Part shown: in pieces, positions 1 to 6,029 of the stretch
Numbering within the stretch: position 1 is the stretch's first letter
Layout: each line of letters begins with the position of its first letter
Assembly: GCA_003483125.1 (NCBI GenBank)
Contig: DMWU01000255.1
Location: 1-25,599 of the forward strand
From: Erythrobacter sp.
Lineage (GTDB): Bacteria > Pseudomonadota > Alphaproteobacteria > Sphingomonadales > Sphingomonadaceae
Length of the DNA stretch: 25,599 nucleotides
Direction of reading: 5' to 3'
Notes under the pieces: generated by a model
What the model was told of the DNA's origin: nothing
Databases searched by the model: none
What the model saw: only the letters and a program-made list of their open reading frames with translations
Position numbers and translations under genes: made by a program

Positions 1-1297
1 GTTCCCCTGGCGGGACCTTGTCCGGGTTCATGCCGAGGCATGCAGAGCAACCCGGCTCGCGCCACTCAAAACCGGCCTCGACAAAGATCTTGTCGAGACC
101 CTCTTCCTCCGCCTGGGCCTTGACCAGTCCCGACCCGGGAACGACAACGGCCCAGCGCACATTATCGGCCTTGCGTCTGCCTTTCAGGATAGAAGCTGCT
201 GCGCGCAAATCTTCGATTCGGCTATTGGTGCAGCTACCAATGAAGACGTTCTCAACCTCGATTTCCTGCATGGGCTGGCCGGGGGTAATTCCCATATAAT
301 CGAGACTCTTCTGCGCGGCCTGCTGCTTGGATGGGTCGGTAAAGCTAGCTGGGTCGGGCACGACACCGCCAATCGCCACTACATCCTCTGGGCTGGTACC
401 CCATGTCACGGTTGGTTCGACCTCTGCGGCGTTGATCGTAACACTCTTGTCGAAAGTGGCGCCTTCATCGCCATTGAGTGTGCGCCAATAGGCGACAGCC
501 TCATCCCAATCTGCTCCCTTGGGCGACATCGGCCGATTCTTTAGATATGCGAAGGTTGTTTCATCAGGCGCAATCAGGCCAGCCCGCGCGCCACCTTCAA
601 TGCTCATATTGCAGACGGTCAACCGTTCCTCGATACTCATCTGCTCAAACACGGCTCCGCGATATTCGATCACATGACCGGTGCCGCCAGCAGCCCCGAT
701 TTTGCCGATAGTGTGGAGGATCAGGTCCTTGGCGGTAACGCCAGGGCCAAGCTGTCCTTCAACGCGAATTTCCATCGATTTCGATCGCTTGAGTAGTAGG
801 GTCTGGGTGGCGAGCACATGCTCCACCTCGCTCGTGCCAATACCGAACGCCAACGCACCAAGGCCGCCGTGGCAGGCCGTGTGAGAATCCCCGCAAACAA
901 TCGTCGTGCCAGGCAGCGAAAATCCCTGCTCGGGCCCCACTACATGAACAATACCCTGCTGCGGCGCGGTCGCATCGATATAACGAATGCCGAAATCGGG
1001 AGCATTCTTTTCCAGCGCGGCAAGCTGTGCAGCACTCTCGGCGTCCTCAATCGGAAGGCGATGACCGCTAGCATCGAGCCGCTCAGTCGTAGGCAGATTG
1101 TGATCGGGTACGGCCAAGGTCAGTTCTGGCCGACGAACCTTGCGCCCCGCCATGCGCAGAGACTCGAACGCTTGGGGGCTTGTAACTTCATGGACCAGGT
1201 GGCGATCGATATAGATCAAGCAAGTGCCATCATCGCGCGCGTCGACGACATGCGCGTCCCAGATTTTCTCGTAAAGCGTGCGCGGTTTGCTAGCCAT
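1..1297 (-). CDS. leuC: 3-isopropylmalate dehydratase large subunit (partial, 3' end beyond window)
   Basis: Large subunit of isopropylmalate isomerase, which with LeuD converts 2-isopropylmalate to 3-isopropylmalate in cytosolic leucine synthesis using a [4Fe-4S] cluster. I translated the minus strand from ATG at 1297-1295 (N-terminus [18 protein letters not shown]) and it stays open to base 1, about 432 codons out of a usual 465-475, so only the C-terminus is missing. Visible family marks are the VPDHNLPTT segment, the [19 protein letters not shown] segment, and the three cluster cysteines: Cys356 in GSCTNSR and Cys417/Cys420 in GCSACLG. No good Shine-Dalgarno sequence precedes the ATG, but the conserved N-terminus supports this start. 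leuD probably follows outside the window. Confidence 0.97.
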   Translation of the reverse strand, partial: MASKPRTLYEKIWDAHVVDARDDGTCLIYIDRHLVHEVTSPQAFESLRMAGRKVRRPELTLAVPDHNLPTTERLDASGHRLPIEDAESAAQLAALEKNAPDFGIRYIDATAPQQGIVHVVGPEQGFSLPGTTIVCGDSHTACHGGLGALAFGIGTSEVEHVLATQTLLLKRSKSMEIRVEGQLGPGVTAKDLILHTIGKIGAAGGTGHVIEYRGAVFEQMSIEERLTVCNMSIEGGARAGLIAPDETTFAYLKNRPMSPKGADWDEAVAYWRTLNGDEGATFDKSVTINAAEVEPTVTWGTSPEDVVAIGGVVPDPASFTDPSKQQAAQKSLDYMGITPGQPMQEIEVENVFIGSCTNSRIEDLRAAASILKGRRKADNVRWAVVVPGSGLVKAQAEEEGLDKIFVEAGFEWREPGCSACLGMNPDKVPPGE

Positions 1298-1398
1298 GGA
1301 GGTCGATTAGCGGTCAAGGCGTTGCATAGGCAAGATAGATTAAGACCAGCATTCCGTTAGTCATGGAAATGAAATCTTTCGTGCGCTAACTTACAACC

Positions 1399-1800
1399 AT
1401 GTCAGCACAGCCATTCACCATTCCGATCAAGGTCTTGCCCGACGATATCGATTTCATGGGGCATGTGAATAATGCCCGCTATCTCAACTGGGTCCAGGAA
1501 GCTGTGCTTGCACATTGGCGAAAACTGGCCCCGGCAGATGAAGTTGCGAGCAAGGCATGGGTCGCGCTGAAGCACGAAATTACCTATCGCAAACCGGCAT
1601 TCCTGGATGATGAGGTGATAGCACGAACCGTTCTTGAACACTTCAAGGGCGCACGTGCTTTCTACACTACCGTGATCCAGCGCGGCGAGGAAGTGCTGGC
1701 CGAGGTGCAATCAAGCTGGTGCTGCATAGACGCTGAAACACTGAAGCCCGCGAGGATCGGCGAGCATCTGCGTGCCTTCTTTTTGCCGCAGGACAAGTGA
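1399..1800 (+). CDS. acyl-CoA thioesterase, 4HBT/FadM-like hot-dog family
   Basis: A 133-residue single-domain hot-dog protein, probably a cytosolic enzyme that hydrolyses acyl-CoA (or acyl-ACP) thioesters. The diagnostic stretch is DIDFMGHVNNARYLNW at about residues 16-31, which holds the Asp and the GHVNNxxY motif of the 4-hydroxybenzoyl-CoA thioesterase / YbgC / FadM group. Length is typical (130-150). No clear ribosome binding site precedes the ATG. It stands alone between divergent leuC and the convergent DUF454 gene; the two convergent stop codons abut (1800/1801) with no spacer. The substrate cannot be told from sequence. Confidence 0.88.
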   Translation: MSAQPFTIPIKVLPDDIDFMGHVNNARYLNWVQEAVLAHWRKLAPADEVASKAWVALKHEITYRKPAFLDDEVIARTVLEHFKGARAFYTTVIQRGEEVLAEVQSSWCCIDAETLKPARIGEHLRAFFLPQDK

Positions 1801-2148
1801 TCACTCGTTTCGAGTGGCGATCCAACTTCCTGCAATCACCAGCACGGCGATTGATATCCACGCCCATGGGAATCCAAGCGTCAGCCAGGTGAAACCGACG
1901 CCTGCGCTCATTGCGCCGATTGCTCCGATCTTTGCTCGGCGATTGATCGCACGTCGCTCGCGCCAATCGGCGATCTGCGGACCCCAGGTCTTATGCTCTA
2001 TGATCTTTCGTTCCCATTCAGGATTGCTTCGTGCGAAGAAAAAGACCGCCAGAAGCAAGAATGGAACTGTGGGCAAGATAGGCAGCGCCGCGCCAATTGC
2101 GCCCAACGCCACAGAAACAATCCCTCCTGCTAGATAGAGCGGGCGCAT
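1801..2148 (-). CDS. DUF454 (YbaN-like) small inner-membrane protein
   Basis: A 115-residue membrane protein of the DUF454/YbaN family, whose function is unknown. The sequence shows a hydrophobic N-terminal segment (LYLAGGIVSVALGAIGAALP), the family's P-I-L-P-T-V-P-F-L-L-L-A motif followed by FFFARSNPEWERKI, and a hydrophobic C-terminal pair ending in IATRNE. An upstream in-frame ATG at 2187 exists, but it would lie inside sufE; the ATG at 2148-2146 sits one base after the sufE stop (TGAGATG) and starts at the conserved hydrophobic region, so I chose it. This arrangement suggests translational coupling to sufE. It is the last gene of the minus-strand run that begins at the psp promoter. Confidence 0.85.
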   Translation of the reverse strand: MRPLYLAGGIVSVALGAIGAALPILPTVPFLLLAVFFFARSNPEWERKIIEHKTWGPQIADWRERRAINRRAKIGAIGAMSAGVGFTWLTLGFPWAWISIAVLVIAGSWIATRNE

Positions 2149-2149
2149 C

Positions 2150-2581
2150 TCAGCCCGCCTCGCCGCCAGCGGCGATCCGTGCGGCATGTTCTTTCACCAG
2201 CGCGATCATATTGGGCACGCCCTGGGTACGGTTTGAGGATAGCTGGTTCTTGAGGTCAAAGGGTTCGAGCGCCGCAGTAATATCCATCGCTGCGACTTCA
2301 TTGGCGGGCCGATCTTGGACGGCTGAAATGACCAGGGCGACTATGCCCTTGGTGATTGCGGCATTGCTGTCAGCCAGAAAGTGCAGCTTGTCATTATCGG
2401 ATGTGGGATAGACCCATACGCTGGCTGAGCAGCCGCGCACCAGCGTCGCATCGGTTTTGAGTGCATCGGGCATGGGCGATAATTCTCGTCCCAGCTCGAT
2501 CAACAGGCGGTATCGTTCATCGCCTTCAAGGAATTCATATTCTTCGAGTGTGTCAGAAAGTGATCGCATGGTCTGCGCCAT
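2150..2581 (-). CDS. sufE: SufE family Fe-S cluster assembly sulfur acceptor
   Basis: SufE takes persulfide sulfur from the cysteine desulfurase SufS and passes it to the SufBCD scaffold for Fe-S cluster assembly in the cytosol. The 143-residue protein carries the active cysteine at Cys51 in LVRGCSASVW, the same site as in the E. coli protein, with the family segments YRLLIELGREL before it and LTP/LEPFD-like segments (ALEPFDLKNQLSSNRTQGVPNM) after it. Length is normal. The other suf genes are not nearby. It starts 14 bases after the last psp-type small gene, on the same strand and with no terminator between, so it may be co-transcribed with the psp run. Met5 is an alternative start. Confidence 0.94.
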   Translation of the reverse strand: MAQTMRSLSDTLEEYEFLEGDERYRLLIELGRELSPMPDALKTDATLVRGCSASVWVYPTSDNDKLHFLADSNAAITKGIVALVISAVQDRPANEVAAMDITAALEPFDLKNQLSSNRTQGVPNMIALVKEHAARIAAGGEAG

Positions 2582-2595
2582 CTAGGCGCTTTGGA

Positions 2596-2829
2596 TTATA
2601 AATCCACCCCGCTGGCAATTGCTTCGAGCTTCTTGATGCGTTCTTTCAGGTCCGCAATCTCGATCCGTGCGGCGCCTTCGCCTACGCCAGTTTCAATCTC
2701 GCGCGGGGACATACCCAGCTCGCGTGCCTTGAGGGTGAGCCATCCTTGCCAGGCACGAAGCAGGGCAAATGCCACCACGACAATGCCGATTAACGCGGCT
2801 GCTGCTATGATGAATATTGGTTCGCTCAT
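2596..2829 (-). CDS. small PspB-like membrane protein (paralog 5 of psp locus)
   Basis: A 77-residue protein with one N-terminal transmembrane segment (about residues 4-24), then a basic cytosolic stretch and a short helix ending in LKERIKKLEAIASGVDL (61-77). The LxxRIxxLExIA core at 61-73 matches the motif in its four upstream neighbours and the PspB coiled-coil core; the later IxxLRD part is missing, so this is the shortest and most divergent copy. A strong ribosome binding site (GGAGGA) precedes the ATG, 15 bases after the preceding gene. I do not know a named family beyond the PspB-like architecture. A role in envelope stress is inferred from the locus. Confidence 0.8.
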   Translation of the reverse strand: MSEPIFIIAAAALIGIVVVAFALLRAWQGWLTLKARELGMSPREIETGVGEGAARIEIADLKERIKKLEAIASGVDL

Positions 2830-2844
2830 GGTGTCAGGTCCTCC

Positions 2845-3132
2845 TCATGAACTTTGGCTTTGTTGTTTTTCTTCGCCCCTAAGGGCCTCGATCTCTGCTG
2901 CGATCCTCTTCGTTTCAACAGCATCAAGTGAGTTTCCATCGGTCGCGATCCGCTCAAGCACCTTGATGCGTTCGCGTAGATCTTCGACTTCGTTCTGTAG
3001 CGCTTTCTCACGCGCGCTCTGTTCGACCATTCCTTGGTCTTCAGAGCGCTTGCTGATCCGGTGACGAGAGCGGACCATGCTCGTGATGGCGCAGATGGCG
3101 ACAATTATGACGACGGCGGTCCAAAAGCTCAT
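2845..3132 (-). CDS. small PspB-like membrane/coiled-coil protein (paralog 4)
   Basis: A 95-residue protein: N-terminal transmembrane segment (about 3-21), a basic juxtamembrane stretch (RSRHRISKR), then a charged helix with LRERIKVLERIATD at 52-65 and a second part AAEIEALRG at 78-86. This is the same motif seen in PspB (RMDTVERLVAND) and in the neighbouring paralogs. It has a longer insert between the two motif halves than the others. The start codon overlaps the preceding gene's stop in an ATGA arrangement (3132-3129), which implies coupled translation. Function is inferred from the psp context only. Confidence 0.83.
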   Translation of the reverse strand: MSFWTAVVIIVAICAITSMVRSRHRISKRSEDQGMVEQSAREKALQNEVEDLRERIKVLERIATDGNSLDAVETKRIAAEIEALRGEEKQQSQSS

Positions 3133-3443
3133 TGGGCTTTCTCCCGCTTATCGGTCAGTTGGTCGATTTCCTGAAGGTCGCGAAGGCTTTCGATCTGACG
3201 AGCCAGATCGTCATTGCCATCTGTGACAATGCGCTCAAGTACGCGTACACGTTCTTCCAGTTTGCGATGCGCATCCGAACTGACTTCAGTCTCACCTGAC
3301 TTGGCTTCAGCAATCCGCGCCTTCAGCTCAAGCTTCCGCTCTTCATGCCGCACGGCGCGGCGATGAAAGACTTGCGCCATCGTTAGGGCAATAGTCGCGA
3401 TCACCAGCACAAAAGTGAAAATCAGGAGAAGGTCGCCATCCAT
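3129..3443 (-). CDS. small PspB-like membrane/coiled-coil protein (paralog 3)
   Basis: A 104-residue protein with an N-terminal transmembrane segment (about 4-24), a highly charged helix (FHRRAVRHEERKLELKARI), and the repeated psp motif LEERVRVLERIVTD at 62-75 followed by ARQIESLRD at 81-89. The C-terminus is polar. It overlaps the preceding gene by one base (TAATG at 3445-3441) and the following one by four bases, so the genes are translationally chained. It is nearly identical in the core to paralog 1 (RVRVLERIVTD), which points to duplication. A cytosolic coiled coil that pairs with PspA/PspC or with its paralogs is an inference. Confidence 0.84.
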   Translation of the reverse strand: MDGDLLLIFTFVLVIATIALTMAQVFHRRAVRHEERKLELKARIAEAKSGETEVSSDAHRKLEERVRVLERIVTDGNDDLARQIESLRDLQEIDQLTDKREKAQ

Positions 3444-3760
3444 TAATTGACTTCCTTCCCTTCGCGTTCGTCGCGCAGGCGATCGATTTCATGGGTCAGG
3501 TGATAGCCGCTGTCGGTCACGATCCGCTCAACATTGGAAAGGCGGTCTTTCATTGATCCCAACTCGGCGCGAAGCTCGGCATTTTCCTGAGTCAACAATT
3601 TGACCCGTTCAACTGCCTGATCGTTCTTGGGATAGATCGCTTTGCCCCAGCTGTTCTCAAGCGGATAGCCCATTTTCATTCGCAACCAGCTGTGAACTAC
3701 CCAACCAACCGTCAGGAAGGCCACGCTGATGATGATTGCTGTTTCTGTCAGATTTTCCAT
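3443..3760 (-). CDS. small PspB-like membrane/coiled-coil protein (paralog 2)
   Basis: A 105-residue protein: a hydrophobic segment at about 7-25 ending in a Trp-rich patch (VGWVVHSWLRMKMG), a linker, then a long leucine-heptad helix (VERVKLLTQENAELRAELGSMKD) leading into RLSNVERIVTD at 73-83 and EIDRLRDERE at 91-100. The motif is shared with the neighbours and with PspB. The start overlaps the preceding stop by one base (TGATG at 3762-3758). This copy has the clearest coiled-coil region before the motif. The stress role is inferred from position; no enzyme motif is visible. Confidence 0.84.
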   Translation of the reverse strand: MENLTETAIIISVAFLTVGWVVHSWLRMKMGYPLENSWGKAIYPKNDQAVERVKLLTQENAELRAELGSMKDRLSNVERIVTDSGYHLTHEIDRLRDEREGKEVN

Positions 3761-4071
3761 CAGGCGCGTTCCTTATCCTCAATGCTTAGCGGTACGCCGC
3801 TGCCGGCTTCTTCAACTTCCCGCGTATCGCGCAGGGCCTCGATTTGGGTCGCAATGTCATATCCGCGGTCTGTGACGATGCGTTCGAGAACCCGAACACG
3901 ATCTTCAAGCTGCTGGACCCGGCTGGCATATTGTGCAGCCCTTTCAGCACTGCTTTCGGCGGTCGCCTCAATGCGGATTTTCTCCATCTTAGATTGCTTG
4001 TTCATCCAAACGATCCCGAGGACCATGAGGAAGGGCGCCGATACTGCTACCAACCCAATTAGCTCACCCAT
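3760..4071 (-). CDS. small PspB-like membrane/coiled-coil protein (paralog 1)
   Basis: A 103-residue protein with an N-terminal transmembrane segment (about 3-23, ending VWMNKQSK), a charged helix rich in Ala/Glu/Arg, the psp motif LEDRVRVLERIVTD at 55-68 and ATQIEALRD at 74-82, then a polar tail. It lies 27 bases after pspC, with an AAGGGA ribosome binding site before the ATG. E. coli PspB has the comparable order of one transmembrane helix and a helix with RIQALESIL, so I regard this as a PspB-like duplicate. It is also possible that these proteins are a distinct family that only shares the short coiled-coil motif. Confidence 0.84.
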   Translation of the reverse strand: MGELIGLVAVSAPFLMVLGIVWMNKQSKMEKIRIEATAESSAERAAQYASRVQQLEDRVRVLERIVTDRGYDIATQIEALRDTREVEEAGSGVPLSIEDKERA

Positions 4072-4098
4072 AAATCTTGTCCCTTAAGTCTAGTAATC

Positions 4099-4479
4099 TC
4101 AGCGCAGCCGCTCGATTTCGGCAGTCAGGCGCGGGTTGCTGCTGACGTAATAGGTTTCCACGTCGGCCAGCCGGCGGTCCAAATCGCGGAAGCGGCTGCG
4201 AATTTCGCGAGCTGTACGCTTTGGGCTTTGGCGAACGCGCTGCCAATATTTCTGCTCATCTGCATCGACATACAGATGTGCAGGTTTCTTGTTCAGCAGC
4301 AGGCCGGCAAGGAAATAGCCGGGAATGGTGAACGGAGCTGCACCGCCAAAAGTCAGGATCAGCGCACCTAGGCGTACCCACAGGACATTCACACCGGTGT
4401 AATCGGCGATGCCCGAACAGACACCCATCAGCTTGGCATTTTGCTTGTCTCGATAGAGAGTGGTGCGGGGGCTGTTCAC
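4099..4479 (-). CDS. pspC: phage shock protein C, PspC-domain membrane regulator
   Basis: PspC is an inner-membrane protein that with PspB senses membrane damage and releases PspF from PspA inhibition. The 126-residue protein has the PspC domain at about residues 5-68: LYRDKQNAKLMGVCSGIADYTGV, then two hydrophobic stretches with LGALILTFGG and TIPGYFLAGLLL. The cytosolic tail has RFRDLDRRLADVETYYVSSNPRLTAEIERLR-type content at 96-126 (key residues L100, R103, V107, E108), which parallels the E. coli tail and the neighbouring small paralogs. The start is GTG at 4479-4477, overlapping the pspB stop (GTGA), with AAAGGAA upstream. Length is close to E. coli PspC (119). Confidence 0.93.
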   Translation of the reverse strand: MNSPRTTLYRDKQNAKLMGVCSGIADYTGVNVLWVRLGALILTFGGAAPFTIPGYFLAGLLLNKKPAHLYVDADEQKYWQRVRQSPKRTAREIRSRFRDLDRRLADVETYYVSSNPRLTAEIERLR

Positions 4480-4772
4480 TTTGCGGTTCCTTTCTTTTCG
4501 GCAATCATATTTTCAAGTTCGCGCAACTGCTGATTATCTTCTTCGCGATCATCGAGCAGGCGCTTGGGGTGGAAATCAGGGTGGTCGTTGGCGACCAGGC
4601 GCTCGACCGTGTCCATCCGCTCATCCAGGCGACGGGCAAGCTGGTAAAGTTCGTCCAGCAGTACTTCGTCATCGCCGGTTATGGTCGCGGCGGTTTTCCA
4701 CTTGGTGATATAGTGCATGATCAGCCATGGCAGCCCTATTACGACCATTGGTATGATAATCATTTCTTCCAC
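4476..4772 (-). CDS. pspB: phage shock protein B
   Basis: PspB is a small inner-membrane partner of PspC in the phage-shock stress response. This 98-residue copy has a single transmembrane segment (about 4-22), then a cytosolic helix with LARRLDERMDTVERLVANDHPDF at 45-67, matching the E. coli core RMRERIQALESILDAEHPNW including the His-Pro and aromatic residue. It is longer than E. coli PspB (74) by a charged C-terminal tail. I chose the GTG start at 4772-4770 because the AGGAGG inside the last codons of pspA is 9 bases upstream; ATG at codon 4 is an alternative. It starts 4 bases after the pspA stop. Confidence 0.88.
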   Translation of the reverse strand: MEEMIIIPMVVIGLPWLIMHYITKWKTAATITGDDEVLLDELYQLARRLDERMDTVERLVANDHPDFHPKRLLDDREEDNQQLRELENMIAEKKGTAK

Positions 4773-4776
4773 GGCT

Positions 4777-5478
4777 TCAGTCCTCCTTAGTCTTCTTGTC
4801 GGAGGCGCTATCCTTACCCAGCGCCTTCTTCATTTCTGCTAGTTCATCATCGATTGCATCGGCACCCTCAAGCGCCGCAATTTCATCTGCTAGCGAGGGC
4901 TTGCCCGACTGGTCGGCAATGCTCAGCGCTTCGGCGCGACCTTCCGCATAGTCGACGCGGCGTTCGAGCTGGTCGAAACGGGCAATTGCCTCATCCGTCC
5001 GTTCGGTGCTCATCACTGTACGCAGCTTGACACGGTTCTCTGCGCTTTCGAGCCTTGCGGAGATTGCGGTCTGGCGGCTGCGAGCCTCACGCAGGCGCTG
5101 CTGCAATTTCTGGATATCGGTTTCATAGGCGCGCAACGCATCGTCGAGCACGGAGATTTCCTGCTTCAACTGGTCGGACATGTCGCTGGCTTTCTTCCTC
5201 TCGACCAGCGCTGCACGGGCCAGATCTTCGCGATCTTTAGACAGGGCCAGCTGCGCCTTTTCGCCCCAATCGGCCTGGAGCTTGTCGAGCTTCAAGACAT
5301 GACGATGCATTTCCTTCTGATCCGCGATCGTGCGAGCCGCGCTGGCACGCACTTCCACCAATGTTTCCTCCATTTCGAGGATAATCATGCGGATCATCTT
5401 GGCAGGATCGTCTGCTTTATCGAGCATGTCGTTAAAATTGGCGGCGATGATATCGCGGGTGCGACTGAAAATGCCCAT
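4777..5478 (-). CDS. pspA: phage shock protein A (canonical part)
   Basis: PspA/IM30 is a peripheral membrane protein of the ESCRT-III-like superfamily. It binds and inhibits PspF in the resting cell and oligomerises on damaged inner membrane. From ATG 5478-5476 (MGIFSRTRDIIAANFNDMLD) the protein is 233 residues against 222 in E. coli, with the amphipathic N-terminal helix, DPAKMIRMIILEMEETLVEVR, and long coiled-coil helices to about residue 190, then an acidic tail. GGAG lies about 9 bases before this ATG. The frame is open another 90 codons upstream to 5748, so a longer form is possible (separate entry). It heads the pspA-pspB-pspC run under a sigma-54 promoter. Confidence 0.95.
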   Translation of the reverse strand: MGIFSRTRDIIAANFNDMLDKADDPAKMIRMIILEMEETLVEVRASAARTIADQKEMHRHVLKLDKLQADWGEKAQLALSKDREDLARAALVERKKASDMSDQLKQEISVLDDALRAYETDIQKLQQRLREARSRQTAISARLESAENRVKLRTVMSTERTDEAIARFDQLERRVDYAEGRAEALSIADQSGKPSLADEIAALEGADAIDDELAEMKKALGKDSASDKKTKED

Positions 5479-5727
5479 GAAGGCTACTCCACTTGTTAAA
5501 TTGTCCAAGCGCGATTCTGTCGACGCGCTTTGTGTTGGTGTTGGGCTCTGCCGCAAACGCTCGATTTCGGCATCGAGGCGAGTGAAACGACGAGGACCCT
5601 TGGAAGAAGCACCACCTGTTTGGGCCGGAGCATCGGTGCCGCGACTGGATTGGGCACCGCCGGGTTTGCTCTCGGGGGGGACTGAGTGCTCCGGCCCTAG
5701 GGGTGTATCTTTGGTAGGCTTGGTCAT
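5479..5727 (-). other. in-frame 5' extension of pspA (possible long PspA isoform)
   Basis: The pspA frame is open upstream of the canonical ATG. Starting at ATG 5727-5725 it adds 83 residues, directly fused in frame to PspA. The first about 45 are rich in Pro, Ser, Thr, Gly and look disordered; then comes RRFTRLDAEIERLRQSP, which resembles the end of PspC (RLTAEIERLR) and of the small paralogs (QIEALRD), followed by a polar Ser/Thr stretch. The ATG overlaps the stop of the 50-residue upstream ORF as ATGA, a typical coupled start. Either cells make a long PspA by coupled initiation and a short one from the internal ribosome binding site, or this is a leader with chance openness. Evidence is sequence only. 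Confidence 0.5.
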
Positions 5728-5876
5728 GCGACCTGAACGACCTGGCATGACATATCAGCAGCCATTGCTGGGGCGGCGTGCATCTGTGTCGACAGGGCGA
5801 CGAATGCGGCCATTGCTGCAATGCTGGCGACTGCTGCTTGGCCCAGCTTGCTCTGGAAAAAGCGGCGATCATACAT
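5724..5876 (-). CDS. 50-residue membrane or exported leader protein at head of psp run
   Basis: A small ORF of 50 codons from ATG 5876-5874 to TGA 5726-5724. It begins MYDRRFFQSKLGQAAVAS, continues with an Ala-rich hydrophobic segment (about residues 11-30, AAMAAFVALS), and ends HAAPAMAADMSCQVVQVA. That is a basic N-terminus plus hydrophobic core, as in a signal peptide or a single membrane helix, with a possible AMA-AD cleavage site near 39-40. Support as a gene: AAAGGA lies about 8 bases before the ATG, a sigma-54 promoter ends about 26 bases upstream, and its stop overlaps the next ATG. I do not recognise the family with certainty. Confidence 0.62.
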   Translation of the reverse strand: MYDRRFFQSKLGQAAVASIAAMAAFVALSTQMHAAPAMAADMSCQVVQVA

Positions 5877-5912
5877 GAGGTGTTTCCTTTCTAATCTAGT
5901 CGCCCTTCAAAA

Positions 5913-5928
5913 TGCAAAGCACGTGCCA
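5913..5928 (-). promoter_or_regulatory. sigma-54 (RpoN) promoter of the psp run
   Basis: On the minus strand the sequence reads TGGCACGTGCTTTGCA. It has the -24 GG (5927-5926) and the -12 GC (5915-5914) in the required 12-base register and matches the consensus TGGCACG-N4-TTGCW at every fixed position. Transcription would start near 5902, about 26 bases before the 50-residue ORF. The divergent gene encodes the sigma-54 activator PspF, which makes the site functionally consistent. Confidence 0.9.
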
Positions 5929-5964
5929 GAATTAGAAAAACATTTAAAATCAGCTGTATATGTA

Positions 5965-5970
5965 TATAAT
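5965..5970 (+). promoter_or_regulatory. candidate -10 box of the pspF promoter
   Basis: A TATAAT hexamer lies 60 bases before the pspF start in an AT-rich stretch (5931-5975). There is no convincing -35 box at the proper distance, only an AT-rich TTTAAA-like sequence, so this is a weak call. The AT-rich segment could equally serve as a bend between activator site and sigma-54 promoter. Confidence 0.3.
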
Positions 5971-5980
5971 GGAAGATAAA

Positions 5981-6001
5981 GATTAGCGGCTATTGCCAAT
6001 C
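5981..6001. promoter_or_regulatory. candidate PspF upstream activating site (palindrome)
   Basis: Between pspF and the sigma-54 promoter lies an inverted repeat with arms GATTAGC (5981-5987) and GCCAATC (5995-6001), 6 of 7 bases symmetric, separated by 7 bases. Its centre is about 89 bases upstream of the expected psp start, the distance range where E. coli PspF binds its enhancer sites. It also lies just before pspF, so PspF bound there could repress its own gene. This is inference from position and symmetry. Confidence 0.45.
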
Positions 6002-6029
6002 ATTAGGAAATTTCACTATAGATTGGTGC

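Noticed and set aside
818..1360. 180-codon plus-strand frame over leuC
   Set aside because: Lies wholly over the well-supported leuC minus-strand frame and its upstream region, with no recognisable domain.
5432..5872. 146-codon minus-strand frame starting inside the psp leader ORF
   Set aside because: Its ATG at 5872 is 4 bases inside the better-placed ORF (5876), the composition is Arg/Ser/His/Gln-rich without pattern, and it runs into pspA in a different frame.
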